This document shows positions 36,052-49,600 of a stretch of DNA of 64,000 nt, one piece after another (position 1 is the stretch's first letter; each line of letters begins with the position of its first letter). The stretch is from Varroa destructor (taxonomy: Eukaryota > Arthropoda > Arachnida > Mesostigmata > Varroidae), in assembly GCF_002443255.2 (NCBI RefSeq), contig NW_019211457.1, positions 25,474,921 through 25,538,920 of the forward strand, given 5' to 3'. The notes under the pieces are model-generated. The model did no database searches. It worked only from the letters and a program-made list of their open reading frames with translations, and had not been told where the DNA came from. Both the position numbers and the translations under genes were made by a program.

Positions 36052-37700
36052 TCAATGATGAGGCCAAAGAAATTTTTGTATAGGCAAAAGGTAACTTAGT
36101 ACAAGCGGTCGCCGTCCTGCCCCCTTTCTAACCTTCATCGCAAGATTTACGGCTAGTTCCCAATCTGTAATTGCCGCGTGGTGCCAAACTAGAACTTTCG
36201 TCACTTGGAACCTGTTAGACTCGTACGTCACCGAATCGTCCGCATAAAAGATGACTTCGACTGATCTATGCGGCCTCTTCATATGATCAGGGAGCTCCAT
36301 TACCAAGATGAAGAAAAAGAGTAAGCACATATTACGCCCCTGAGCCACATTAGTTGTCTGTGTGAAAAGTCGGAGTTCAGCCACTCTGTCGTCGATTGTT
36401 ATTCTAATTTCTTATAGCGGGAGGTTAAGCACATTTATAGGTCACCGATTTACACCTCTGTGACTGTAACCTTTTCTCTGTGCGCCAAGTCGAAGGTTAT
36501 TTTAGAGTCGATAAACACCGCGTATAACATATTGCGTGGCGTGGTTAGGATTTCCGCCGTCAGGACTCTACATGCCGTTTCTGTGGAATATTCTGCCCAT
36601 AACTCATGTTACTCCCTTGGGCTGGTGTGTACGTTTTTCAAGTAACTATTCAGTTTCTTAGTTAGTAAACCAAATAGCAGTTTAAAACAAGCCCTTCGCT
36701 ATCCCGTCGTGATGACGACGCGGTCGGGTCGGCCTTTTCTTTTAGAAATCACTAACAGGAAAGCATCTCTTCACAAGGCTAGAATGTATCAGTATATAGA
36801 CTCTTATTAAATAATGCCGTCTTATGATGAGCCAGAACAGTAGACTACCTGAACTGCTTATTGCGGATTTCATTTGGATCGGTCGCTTTTTTGTTGTGCC
36901 GCCTCCCAAGACCTCGCATTGGTTCCCGAACTGTGAAGTCTTGTTGAAGGATATCACGCTTGACGAAAAAAAAAAAGGCCCGCAGGTGGAATCGTATCGC
37001 TTGACGCGAGCATCTCCGAGAATTATTAGGTCGGCGAGACAATAGAATAAGCCGCCAAACTGCCGTGATACGTTAACTATGATGACGTTGTGCAACGGTG
37101 ATAAAACAGGTCTCCAATTGTTCAAGGCATTGTTGCAAGACATTTTCCGGCAGATCGTATTAAAAAGAGACAAAAGGGTGGAACTCGAACTATACTTCGG
37201 CCTTAAGCTTGGAGACCATGTGGGCTATTCGGGCAAGGCGGCAAACACAACTGAACCACGACTTATGCTTCTGAAGTAATCGGAAAGGCTGTACTGGAGG
37301 TTGGTGGATTTCAACTGAATGCGGCGCATAGGGTTCGATATTGATCATTTCATTTACAGAATAAACGTCGCGTGCGCGTTTCCGTAAGCTTCTCTACATC
37401 TGGGCATTGCAATGGAGCCTAGCGTTTGACAATCCGCGTAGGTGCAATCTGGAGTGAGGTCTATCATTGTCACTATGTGAAGCCGAATGCTTGCGCTCTC
37501 TGACCGAGAATAGTATTCATCCTGAAACTTTATTTCATTTCTGGTTACGCTGGTCGCAAAAATGTCGATAACCGAACTTTCTACATGTCCTAGGAAAGTC
37601 AATGTCGTAGTGAAATTAACTACCCAATAATTATAGTGTATCTTAGGGGGCCGTAAACCGTGTTGAATTCGGCTGGTCAAGGCGGGCGTTGAACTCGCTG
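36052..37700 (-). mobile_element. decayed non-LTR retrotransposon (LINE), endonuclease and reverse transcriptase relics
   Basis: Minus-strand sequence that reads as a LINE ORF2 when stops and frameshifts are ignored. In order: end of the endonuclease domain (SSVIDIFATS at about 37563-37578, where LINE endonucleases have SSVIDITF or similar), the RT entry motif KATDPNEIRN (36857-36889, usual KAPGPDGIPN), FNKSLYTDTF and KADPTASSSRR (usual FNxCLxxGxFP and KDPTSPSSYRP), motif A FIDSKITFD (36489-36515), motif B VAQGR (334-348 of the 36 kb line, i.e. 36334-36348; usual PQG) and catalytic motif C FYADD (36235-36246 for YADD). Several stops lie between motifs, so the copy is dead. The clade (R1, jockey or CR1-like) cannot be settled by eye. 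Boundaries are approximate; the 5' end of the endonuclease may extend to about 38000. Confidence 0.7.
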
Positions 37701-40700
37701 ACAGTCACCATAAGAGAGACAGAATGTGCGGCAACCTGAGGTGTCGTGTAGTGAAACCGCTCCTACGGCCGTCAATGCCGCCAAGACTTGTCTTACGAAG
37801 TCCTCGAGCATTGCTGCCGGTAATCAGACAAGAGACAATCGAACTTAGTGCTTATTCGTATGACGGCCGGGCGAAGTTCTTGGCGATTACTGTTGCTTTG
37901 ACAATCGTGCTAGATAAGGACGAAGTGGGTTTATCTGGGAGCTTGCCGGAAAGCAGATCTGCTAAAAATGAAAGTTGCGGGTGCCCATCAAGACAGTGAC
38001 CTACTCGAAAACGACTCGACGGGACTGAATCTTACAAAATGCAGGACACTTTTCATTATTTCATAGACACCGCAACACTTGCCAGATCCGTGATTAGCTA
38101 TTGAAGATCAGATCCGTCGTGTCCTTGAGCAGATGCAAACATAGAGCACTATTAAAAAGAATCTTTACAACGACGTCGTTAGTGATGATGTCATCTTCCG
38201 CTGCTCGATGTGGCTCCGAAACCACTGAGTTTCTCTTTTAACGCAGTTTACTGCTAGGGTTACTTATCGCCTCGGCCATTCGGTTGACGTTCCGTAGCAC
38301 GAGAGTCTAATCGGACGAAATGAACAACAAAAGTATTGAGGTGTTAACGTTAGTACGTAAAAATCAGAAGCTCGGGAAGCGTCCAAGTACGATCAGTAGA
38401 TACGATATATGGTCTATAGGAAAGAGATAGTAAAGCGATCTAGGCATGTGGCTAAACAACATCTGCTCGAGCTTTAGTACGTTGCAAAAAATAGTTAGTA
38501 AGTTTGATTTTTCTTTATTTAACATACGGCAATGTAAAGTACAGAGAGGTCTATACACTTACGTTGAGGTGTGAATATAGCTATACCTTTTATTAGGTAG
38601 AAGATCGTCCAGTACATACAAGTTCCAGTCAGTTGCGATCCTCGTCGTTTGAAATTCACAAGGATTCACTTGAGTCTGCCAGCTCGTTTCTAATAATCTT
38701 GTAATACCTTAAATTAAGTTATCACAGTAACAGGAAGGAAAGTGTAATTACCATGGATACATAAGGAAAACGTAAGAGAAATAGGCTCGTCTTTAACGTA
38801 ATTTTTTGCCATGCTGCCGTTACGACAAACGGCTGCGAACAACTAACGAATTCGTGAAATGATAAATAATTACCTACTAAAAATGCTTACGTCTCGGCGT
38901 GGTCGACTGAAAAAATCAATAGATTTGTCAGGACGCTGCCTAATAATCGAAGGGATGTCCCGTCGGTAGAAATCTGTAATCTTTACTGTGTCCGTCTTTA
39001 CTATGATGGTGACACTATGACCTATAGAACTCGCGATAATACCCCAAATCGTAGGTCGTTTTTTCGCGTAACAGCATCGCTCGAAATTCTCGCACTATCT
39101 TCTTTGATAAGTTTTTGTATAAATGTACCTATATAAAATCCAGTATGCTAAATAGCAAGGAGAGATATTGTGATTCTCGACAACGTTCTTTATTTGCGAG
39201 TGTTTCGCTAATAAACAAACACTTGAGATACTATCTCCTCATACTGAAGTTCATCAATCTATTTCTATGAAAAGGATTCTTCATATGTAACAGTCTGAAA
39301 TATTCGGTCTCCACACAGATTTGGATCAATATTGTTATTTAGTAAATCACAGTTATTCACACCCTTGTCAACTATGCGTACCTCGCTGACGTTATTGCTG
39401 AAATACGTTTTGACGTAGATCATTGAAAAGGTGCGTTGGGTTTATGTCCAGATGTTATTATGTTGTTCGTCTGTGAAAATAGTGCTCGGTTTTGATTTTG
39501 GTCAAATGTAGTTATAACTTAATCTCGTCTATGGAGTGAAAATACGTAGACTAAGTTTGTGGCACACGCGAAGGAGCAATAGTCTTGCAGTGCTTAGATC
39601 ATGCATACTAACTGAATATGCGTATTCTAACTTTAAACGAAGCGATTACCTTATAGCACGGCTGAATTTCTACGCGTACAAGCACACAGAATCTAAGTAG
39701 GCGTATTTGGCACGTAGCCAGTGCGTAATTTGCATCATTCCTACTGTGGTGTTATCGTCGTACGTTTATAAACTAAGTCGTTATTAAGAATTATTCGGTA
39801 ATCTCGCGCACGCATCCACAGGTCCTCATGCATATTCTACGCGAGGTTATGTTGTCTGTTGCGTAAAAACAGCCACGCGTCTTGTTGGCCGGCTTGGCCA
39901 CACAATGGGTCATCTATTGCCCCCAATATTCTTCTATCATGACCCCTCCTCCCATGCTTCTCGCACGTTCTTTTCTGGAGATACTGAACGAAGACTGCCT
40001 CTCCCGTTGAGGCGTATCGCTCGTGCTGTGTTTATCAAACCTGTGTAACCTTGCAGTCACGAAAAGCATCATTGCATTATTATACTATTTATCCATTGCT
40101 ACAATATTACGAAAGGCAAATTATGATGAAGATTTCGACAGATATTAAATGTGGCCGGCGTGCGTTTCGAAGATACAACAGAATACGATCGTATGGTTAA
40201 AGCAAGGATCGAGATCGGCGTTGCTGTGGGTAGCGGCTGTCAGTGGGATTTCCCTACACAAACATGATTAGACAATAAGAGCATTTAAAACAGGTCCAAA
40301 AACGTACAATTACGCAGGCTGTTGTGCGTCCGTGGTGATACCGTACGATGCCACTCACAAATCACTTGAACGAAAAAAACAATAATCATTCCATTGACTC
40401 TAATGAGAATATAATACATAATGTTATCATTCAAATCCAATAACTTGATAAACAACGCACTTTCAATGAATGTAGCGTATCAGAAGCAGTCATCGTAGTC
40501 GGCTTCAGAACACTTGCTCGATGTAGCGTACAGCTGGACGCGTACGAATAGGGTTTAACGTGTAATGCCGTGAGAATTTAAACCATACGCATACGATTTA
40601 TGTAGATACCCTTGGGCAGTTTCCCGATGTGACGGGCATTTTCGGCCAGACCGACATAGACCCTTGGGGCTTTCGGGCAATTTTCTGTTGACGACAAAGT

Positions 40701-42912
40701 GGGGACATTATCAGCGACTGAACAGCGTCAAACGTTGGTCAGCGATTTCGTGCAAAGCAACCACTCGACGCCGGTGCACGGGATCTGAAAATCAAATACT
40801 ATAGCCCTCTTTGTGGCTTATTCACAGGTTTCCGTTTTACGCTTCGCCGGTCGACGGGTCTGATGCAGTCTGACCAGCTAATCCTGAAGACTAACTGCTA
40901 CCATTCAATTGCCGCTAACGTTGCTGGTTAGGACAAAATGTCCCAGTAACATATTGTCCCAATGATAATTGTTATATTACAACCACAATTATATTTACAA
41001 GCAGATAATTGAATAGGATCCGACGGACGACAAATGTGGAACAAAAATGTGTACTTACATACACATAAAGGAAAATACTGCACTGAGTTAAACGTTTCCT
41101 TTTTCGGTCACCGTAGATTCTTAAAATACGAAGACTTTTTTATGTTATCACACTTATGATAATGGTATATTTTGCAACTGGCGATCTGTGGAACTTTAGC
41201 GAACAACGATAGAAACAGAGGATTCAACTTCAACGTGCGACGCCATGGCCAAGGGCGATTGGAAACTCCACGAAAACAGCGAATAGACCTTTCTGGCTCC
41301 GCCTACTCAGGGGCCATCGAGCGCTAGCTACTAAGGCAGCGCACAAAAAAATTAAGTGCTTCCATAAACAACGTGGGCGACGCATATCGATATGGTGGTA
41401 ACTTTGTCGTTTTCTAATGTGTAACTCATGAGTATTAATATGCCATGAGTAACATTTCGCACGAGGTAAAATATCGGGATGTTTTTTGGTAAACAGTTTT
41501 TTTTTTTTTTTTTGTATAAAAATAATGAGCTTATAAGATGTCTGGAAAAACTCTACGTTAACAATATTCTGCTTCATACTAATCCACGTATCTTGTACGC
41601 ATACAATACACTCGGTTATTTTTAAATGCCTCGAAGTAGTAGCTAAAAGTTTGGCGTTCTATAGTTCACAAGACGACAACCTATCTAATATTGAGCCCTT
41701 CGGACTTTGCTAGCGTTATGACGGACGTTCTACAACAGAAGGTCAACCATTTTTGCTATGATCCGTCCCATAGTGGAGTGCGTATGGTCTAGCCTTGGGA
41801 TGTGCGCGATCTCTTAAAGCACGCACGGCTCCCCAGCTCAATAACTAAATAACAACATATAATAAGATTAATTAATATCAGGATTCATTGCTCAACGGTT
41901 GCAAGTAAAGCATTAAACCTACCAATAAACACAAAGCAGCTTTGCTTCTGCGATCAGCTTTAGGTAGATAAGACAGGTCGGTTCATTTACTCACTTCCAC
42001 TTAGAAAAGCCACTCCTGAAGATCTCGTGCTGAGTTTATTATACGAAATATTTTTTTTTTTTTTATTAATTACCGATCGTCCCCTATTGAGCTATGTTCC
42101 GCGTAAATAGCAAAACCCACTGGGTTCATGGATACTAATCGGTCTGAACAACAGGGTCAATAACCTAAATGATCAACCAGCTACTATACTAAAGTTAGTA
42201 AAGTTACTAATATATACGAAAACATTTTTGCATGCGTTTAACCATAGGGCAAGTAGAATGCATGAGAAATAGTGAAGCCCATAACAGCTTTGGCGGCCAG
42301 CATAAGTTTCCTGACACTGAGGCTGCCAACTACGTATCGTGTTGTCATTGGCGAAACGTGACTCCCGCTCAGGCCGGTTACTTTCAAAAAATGCAGCGAT
42401 CTTTACAAATTGATTGAACGTCGCCAAAAGCGATTTTCGTTTGTAATTAACCGCAAAAACAAAAGAAACATAAAGGAGCATTATCCAAAAGAATTAGACT
42501 TAAACGACTATAATATCAATCTAGATTTTTCTTCTATTATATTTGGACACCAATTCTCGGCCTTGGCTAAAAGGATATAAAAATATTCGATTTTATTGGT
42601 AGATGCTAGCGCCAATGGTGAGGTAATCAGTAGCTATCAGCAAACCGCATACGCGTCGTCATAAATCCATTACTGCTGTTCATATATTAGTTACGCATAT
42701 ATGGAAAAAATATAGAAAACCAAATGCATATCAGCAGAGTATCAAATAGACGTTGCAGTACCCCTGACGAAGCCGTTTTCGTCGGTAAATCACAACATTT
42801 CGCTTACGAATAGGTATTAACGTCGAATTTATTTACTTAGACTGATGATGTATTATGAAGTATCCCAGATTTTTACTTCTTAGCTGGAACAACAGCCCAG
42901 AACGAGTTGAAC
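37701..42912. other. intergenic; poly(A) signal of next gene
   Basis: The first few hundred bases may contain more of the LINE 5' part. Further on I see no gene. A T17 run lies at 41497-41513. AATAAA at 42828-42833 on the minus strand lies 80 bases below the stop of the 42913 gene. Confidence 0.4.
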
Positions 42913-43614
42913 CTACTTGTACTTCCCATAACCGACCCCGTAAACAGGCGCTGCCGCCTTCGTCACGGGAGCGCCTAGAGCGGGTCCGTAACCATATCCA
43001 AGGCCATATGCTGGAGCGGCAATAGCAGCTCCATAAACGGGCACAGCGTCTTTAGCAACAGGAGGGGTAGCTAGATGGGCCTCGTAGACAGGAGCAGGGA
43101 TCTTTTCAGCCAAAGGAGTCCCGTAAACGGGGGCGACGACCTTTGCGGCCAGGGAAGCAGCGACCGCAGTTCTGTCGCCGGGATCATATCGGAGGGTGGC
43201 AAGAGGCGCTCCGTAGGCAGGGGTGGCGTACTGTCGTATGACGGGAGCAGCAATTCTGTGAATAACCGGTTCTACGGGAACTGTTTTGGATACCATCGTG
43301 TACGGTGAAGAAACGACTGGCGCGTGAACTTTTGCCGTCGGGGCGGCGATACCTGCTGTGTAACCGTAGGCAGGTGCATAAGCGGGGGCTAAAGCAACGC
43401 CGTATGCGGGTACGGTATAATCGTATTCTGCAAGTCCTTCGGCATGGGCGCCAACGAGGGCGGACACAACTACCAGGGTAAGCTTCTGTAAAATATTAAA
43501 AAAGATATTTCATTAAAGTCATTTTTGGAAGATTTTACTATACCATTTGCTTTTCGCTAGATGATGAGCGACGTGCAGTCGAGTTTTGTAAACAAGATTA
43601 CGCACGGTGAACAT
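42913..43614 (-). CDS. divergent retinin-like cuticle protein, 193 residues
   Basis: Exon 1 is 43606-43614 (MFT, GTGCGT donor); exon 2 is 42913-43485, after a T-rich TTTTACAG acceptor. The signal peptide is residues 1-18 (MFTKLTLVVVSALVGAHA). The mature N-terminus is acidic (EGLAEYDYT), unlike the siblings. The core is VVSSPYTMVSKTVPVEP (about 60-76), with Pro inserted and the KHV replaced by KTV, followed by VIHRIAAPVIRQYATPAYG. The middle has charged segments (LRYDPGDR), and the end is AYGLGYGYGPALGAP, VYGVGYGKYK. So it has the same gene architecture but is an older, separate branch of the family, about 12 kb from the next member. TATA box and AATAAA (42828-42833) are present. Predicted secreted structural cuticle protein. 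Confidence 0.82.
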
Positions 43615-43664
43615 GATGCAATCGAGCTGTCGAGCGTGTGATGCTTGGCTCAAACGCATGTCGA

Positions 43665-43672
43665 CTTTTATA
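43665..43672 (-). promoter_or_regulatory. TATA box of the 42913 cuticle gene
   Basis: TATAAAAG on the minus strand, 51 bases before the ATG. Confidence 0.7.
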
Positions 43673-46600
43673 TACTGACAAACTTTTGCATGTTGACCCT
43701 TCCCTCGTTTGGAGCACGCCCGTTTCATATGGAACATACTTAACTCTGTCCCTGTCCAGTACTCAGAGTCGAGGCTTCCAAAGTTCACCAATTTATGCTC
43801 GTATCCATCTAGTGACAATGCGCTTTTTCGGGAATGTCACGCTCACTCCGTTTGTCGTACGTGGATTCTCTTCGGTTTTACTCGTGGGTGCCAACAATGG
43901 TACGGATTCTGGCACGGAGCCTAGAACCGCTTCAGCCACAGGCCAAGACGGCGTATTCTATAAAAAGATACTTAAATTAGCAGATACGGAAAAAACTGAC
44001 GTGATGAAGCCATCGCCTCTTTCGACAGATGCACACGCATCAACTACCGGGCAATTCACAATGGATAGTAAGACAGCCGGACGGGATTGGCGAATCACAG
44101 TCGTAAACCTTTGGTTTTTTGGCGGACAACGCAATAAACATGATCAATGTGTTGTCCGCAAGAGAAACAAATTAAATGTTAGGTTACTGATGGCACTGCA
44201 GTGGCGGACGGACATCTTCTTTCGAAGGCTTCGCCGAAGGCAGACAGATGGAATAAGATGCAGAGGTAAGCTGGTGCAATAGTTGCGCCTGGCAAGAAGT
44301 TCTTGGGCAAAGTCATTTACCCGGACAATTTGGACGGTTCTGAGTGCCCACCTAATTTGTATACTAAGCAAATATAATCGGCCGTGGCATATTCGGCTGC
44401 TTAGACCATCTTGGTCTGCAAACGCATTAATAATATCCCTATAAGGCTGCAATTATCAGGATTTTTTCAGTTCAGTCATAGTTCACAGTGTAGATATTGT
44501 GATGAGTAATCATAGTGTTTAATTCTATTTAATCGTTTAGTCTTAAAAGTATGCATCAGACTCTTTACGTAGGTAAAGCTAAAGTAAAAAGACCTAGTAA
44601 TAGAAAGGTAAAGAAGCAGAAAAAAATATATTGCCAACCATTATGTTTATGATTATTGCTATTAAAACGAAGTATATGAAAATATAATGGTTCGTGATCA
44701 AATATATGAAGGCAAGCAGTTAAGGTAGATATTGAGAAAGGTGGTAGACATTGCTCGTGTTCGTTCGTTCGTTCACCAGTGTATATTGTCAATGTTCAAC
44801 GGCAAAATTTGTCAAATATGATTATTTACAACAATACGAGCTAACGAAAAGTGACAACAAGTCGCTTCGTAGATCCAAAGAGGTGTTACCGTTCGCCTAT
44901 TACAGATACAGAAAAACACTCCAGCCGCAATCAACTACCATTTCAAATTTATTGCTAGAATCTCCCCTTCGCTAGTGGACGCAACTTTTTCTTGGTTACG
45001 AATCGACCAAGCTTTTAACTACTAGGCAGCGCAAGTGGTAAAAGTAACAAAAAAAAAAAACTTGGATCAATGTGGCGGATTAAATGACGAGCGTCTCTAT
45101 GATCAATACTAGAGTACTGCAGCGCCACCTCCAATAAACATTGGCAGTCTACAATGTTCTGGCCACATCTTATGCCAAAAAAGTCCACGATATGCTAACA
45201 CAGTATTAACAGCAGAGATATTAGTAGACTAGCCACGTAAAACGACGTGCGAATGCCGCAATATCACAGAATTTTCCCTGTGTAGTTCCCACCTAACACC
45301 GTGCTTGAATTGATGTAACATTTTGTTTTCACAAGTACTACATATATAGTTATTACTCCACTTAGGCTAAGTATTTCTAGTTTATTTTGCAATTTTTTTT
45401 GTTTTCACAATGAAACCCGACTGGGTCTGGCTAACGTCTCGTCCGGGTTAAGCAATATTGCTGAAGTGAAATTTATTGAAAACATTTTCTATGGCGTATA
45501 CGTTGCAAGTAAAAATCTAGCCGTTTAGATTGCCTTAGTTTTAAAAGAGTTAAGCTATTTATAAGACAAATGTTGACTGTTTTATTAGGTAGTAAATACC
45601 AGTTACATCTTGAATTGAAAACGTTTTTCGAAAGCTATACGCGTTTCTAATCTGAACGGGCGAGTCCGATTGACCGTCTCTCCGAAGCACCGAAGTGTAC
45701 GAAGGCACGAGTGTACACGAAATACGATTTTCTCATTACGAGTTTTCTGAAGACTTAGAGGACTCCAGTGGCCTCTTGGCGGGATGGAATGGCGCTAAGG
45801 TTCGTAGCACTTTGCAACCCACTTGTGTAGCCCAAAACATGCGGCATAGTGACGTTAATCGCAATTAAAAATTCATAATTATTCTTATCTAGTATCTATA
45901 TATCTAATAAGTATATATATATATCTAGTAATATAGAAGTTTCCTATTCATTTCCATCACGTCATTAGAAAGTGAGAAAATAGAAGTTATTAAAACTTTA
46001 TCAATAATTAATGAAATTACTTGCCACGATTCGAAAGTGTAATATATTTAATTTAAAAATTTGAATTCGTAATAATTATCCTTGAAGGCGGGGGTCCAGG
46101 CAAAGACAAGTACTCGGCCGTCTTTAGATAATGCTCTATGTTTTCCTTTCAACTTCAATTAATAATGCTCGTTGAATTTATGAGAGCTCGCATTAAAGAC
46201 CTTTTACTCATTATACTCGAGCGGGTCGTATGCCGTGCTTAAACTCAGTCTCCTGCATACTCATCGATGTAGTTATACCTGATTGACAAACGACGCTTCC
46301 TTGATGACTTTGTACTGCTTTACATAACAAACTCAACTAGAAATTCGGCAGACTTCGGTCGGTGCATGAGGCTTGGCTTCAAGTCTTCTCTAATCCATTG
46401 GTTGCTACCCGTACTTCTTCTACACTATCATATGTATTGAATGCATTACATTGGCTTCTTATTTTAATTTATTGATATAATAGCAGCTTATTTGTGTCTT
46501 CCCTATTTGTTTACCTGTCAACATTCTCATAAATTCTCATATACCCAGTCGACACACGCACATGCATTGTACAGTCGCACAAGATCATGCATTGCCATAG

Positions 46601-49600
46601 AAGGTAAGATTTACCATATAATTTTATACGTAGCCTTAGTAGTAGCCTTAAGGTTTTCCAGTTTAATCTCCTTAGTTGAAACGTATCCTTTTTGTCAGAG
46701 CATTGAATAATTTACTGCAAATCACTTATTATAGGGAGGGTTTTTAAACAGGTAATATTAACCTTTTGGGGATCATTTGCAGTTAAAGGTGATGTTATTT
46801 ACACGGCTCTATTGTCAGGCTTCTTATCTTCGAGTCTTCAACCTATTGGACATAAGTACTCACTTCATTTATAACCCAACGATTAAACTAGCAGTCGTGC
46901 TGCTCACATCTACAAGGGCATAATTAACAGGACTGGAAACCGGGTTTCTCATTTTGGAACCCATTTATAGTCCAGTTAATTTTGAGCTCGATTCGAACTT
47001 CACCACTCTTCAAATATTATTTGCAGTCATGAAGATAACTTATCAAAAGTCTGTAGAACTTCTATAATTATCTAAAAATCCCGTAATTCGTTCGAATCTT
47101 TCGTAGAGCCAATTGACTTGCGGAACAGCGTGATCCGTCGATATTTAAATAAACCGCATTTTTGTCCTTCGCCCCATCAGTATCACTTGTGACATCTAGA
47201 GCGTTGTTTTATGCAGAAATCGCCCATAGGCTGAAATATTGTTTGCTGGAACATAGTTGACTTCCAAAATGGCATTTAGTAACTGACTGGGAAGCATTGT
47301 CTCCATGAGTTTGCTTATGTGTGAAGTCTTGACAACGGCGCGGTACCATCTAAGCTAAACTCTATTGTGGTAGGATTTCAATAATGGTGTATTTTTTTGT
47401 CAATCCTCTATTTATTCGGAAATTCATCATGCTTAAGTAAATAATTTATTTGGTTCTGCCTTGTCTCAAGTGGCACTTGCTTGATTGACAGTCCTTCCTA
47501 TTCGGCTTCACTAACAGGACCAGACAAGTGAGGCTTTCATTAACTGTAGGCTTACGGAGATGTAAACTTCTCTTAGTCTCTGCGAACTTCCTACTATTGA
47601 CTGCCTCTACCTTTACCTGCTTCGCTCATGCTGCCTAATAGCTCACCGGGAGGCCGCCTTGCGCATCTTACGATAATATCATGCAAGACGATGCAACATA
47701 GAGTTCCCAGATTCTCTTCCTTTGTCTTTTTTTGCCCATTTTCATGTATTTGGGAGAGATTTTTCATGTTTGTAAACATATATCTATGAGGAATCCGATC
47801 GGATGCGAATTTTTTCCTGCATTCATCAGACTGGCTATGTGAAAACCGAGGCCAGGCGCTCCAAGCGGTAAACCGACCTTGACTTTTGCTTGTTGTTGTA
47901 TCTATACACCCAAACTTCGGAAGGTTGTGCCGCTTGCGAAGAGCTGCCAGTTAACAGCTCGCTTTGTACTCCATCCTGTTCTAATATCTAATTTGAGCAT
48001 GTCGGATTTAAGCATATATTTCATCCAATTACATAATCGAAAAATATAATAGCATCTTCAATAGTTAGTAAAAACTCTATCACGTGATGATACGATGCCT
48101 AAGTAACGGTGTCCGTATCACCCGAACTTACTAGTGGCTCGAAGAACTTCAGTTTTTCGTATCCATTTGAAAACAACAATCAGAGCGTCAGCACGCGCCA
48201 CGGTAGCCTACTAACTGTTGCAATTGCAGTTTATCTTCGATTCGTCTTGTCCCGTTCTTATAGTTATGTCTCACATTTTTCTCCATAACGCTGTTTCTAT
48301 AAATAGCAATTTTGCCCTAGATAGCTAAAGAATAGTGCATAGAGTAATAAACCCATAACGATATATTTACACACACAAACATGCTCATACTCACCGCATA
48401 CACGCACATACAGACACACAAAACGACAGACATTTTAACACATCAGACATAAATTCATCTACTTATAGCCGCATACATTACGAGCACTGTTGGCAACGCA
48501 AAAAGCAGGACATCCAACAGCCTCTCTTTATATGGTGCGTTTTCGCAGCTAGAGTTGTTTTTGCTCTTGTCCTTATTCACTCCAGCACGATTCTTACCGC
48601 CTCTGACGTGTGACCGATACAGGGTCAACTGCAGAGGCCTGAAGCCGCTTACAACAGGAGGGTACATAAGATCTGAGAACCGTGGTAGCCGCCGTAGTTG
48701 GTGCAGCTCGACAGTACTCCGAATAATCCGGGGACAATTTGGTTCTGCTCGGGGGCCCGCAGGGAAATCAAGGTGGAAAACAACAGCGTTTAAGCAGCAA
48801 GAAATGCTGACCTTTTAAGGAAATGACCTGACGGCTAAAGGCGAGGCGGCAAAAACGATATATAGCCATTGTTACGAATGTATAGAAGAGAATAGTCACA
48901 CTTGTACTTTTGCGTGTTCTGAGCGACTATTGTTTATAACCGGGCTCTGCTATTTGATATCTTCTGGGTAATGTCCAAAGCTTGTATACCGTTGTCGTGT
49001 TTTTTCCCATTAATTGGATTGGCTCGTACGTATATATATGTGTACACATATATGTACATATATATATATATATATATATAACGTATGTGAATATATAAGT
49101 TAGTAAGAAATATCTCAGCTTTTCCTGTCCCGTTAAAGTTTTCGCTTCTTTGCGCCTTTCTTCTACGTGCAATCTACGCAAAGAACGTTTGCTCCTACTA
49201 AGGGGGCCGTTTCTCGAGCTCTTAGTCAGTCTTTGGCCAGGGAACAGTCAAACGGAGAAAGACAGAAAAGCAACAACGCAGGTCTCCCCTGGGGTGGAAC
49301 AGTAAGACCTACCAGATCACTAGGACTCTGCTTCAATAGACCAACAGCGAAGTAGATCGCAGCTGCCGCCATCTAAGAACAGATATTCAACGTTCAGTCG
49401 GCCTTCTCGCTCAGCGACTATTCATTGTGGCTGGCCTTAAAATGCTACATTCCCATTGCGTCAGTCCGAGACCATTGTTGGCATGATGCAGGCTGACGGC
49501 CTGCTATAAAACGAGAGGCTATCATCGTCCTGGTTACAATTACCCAAGCAAAACTATACAGCCAATGCAATCGAAAATGGTCGAATAAGACTGAGAAACA

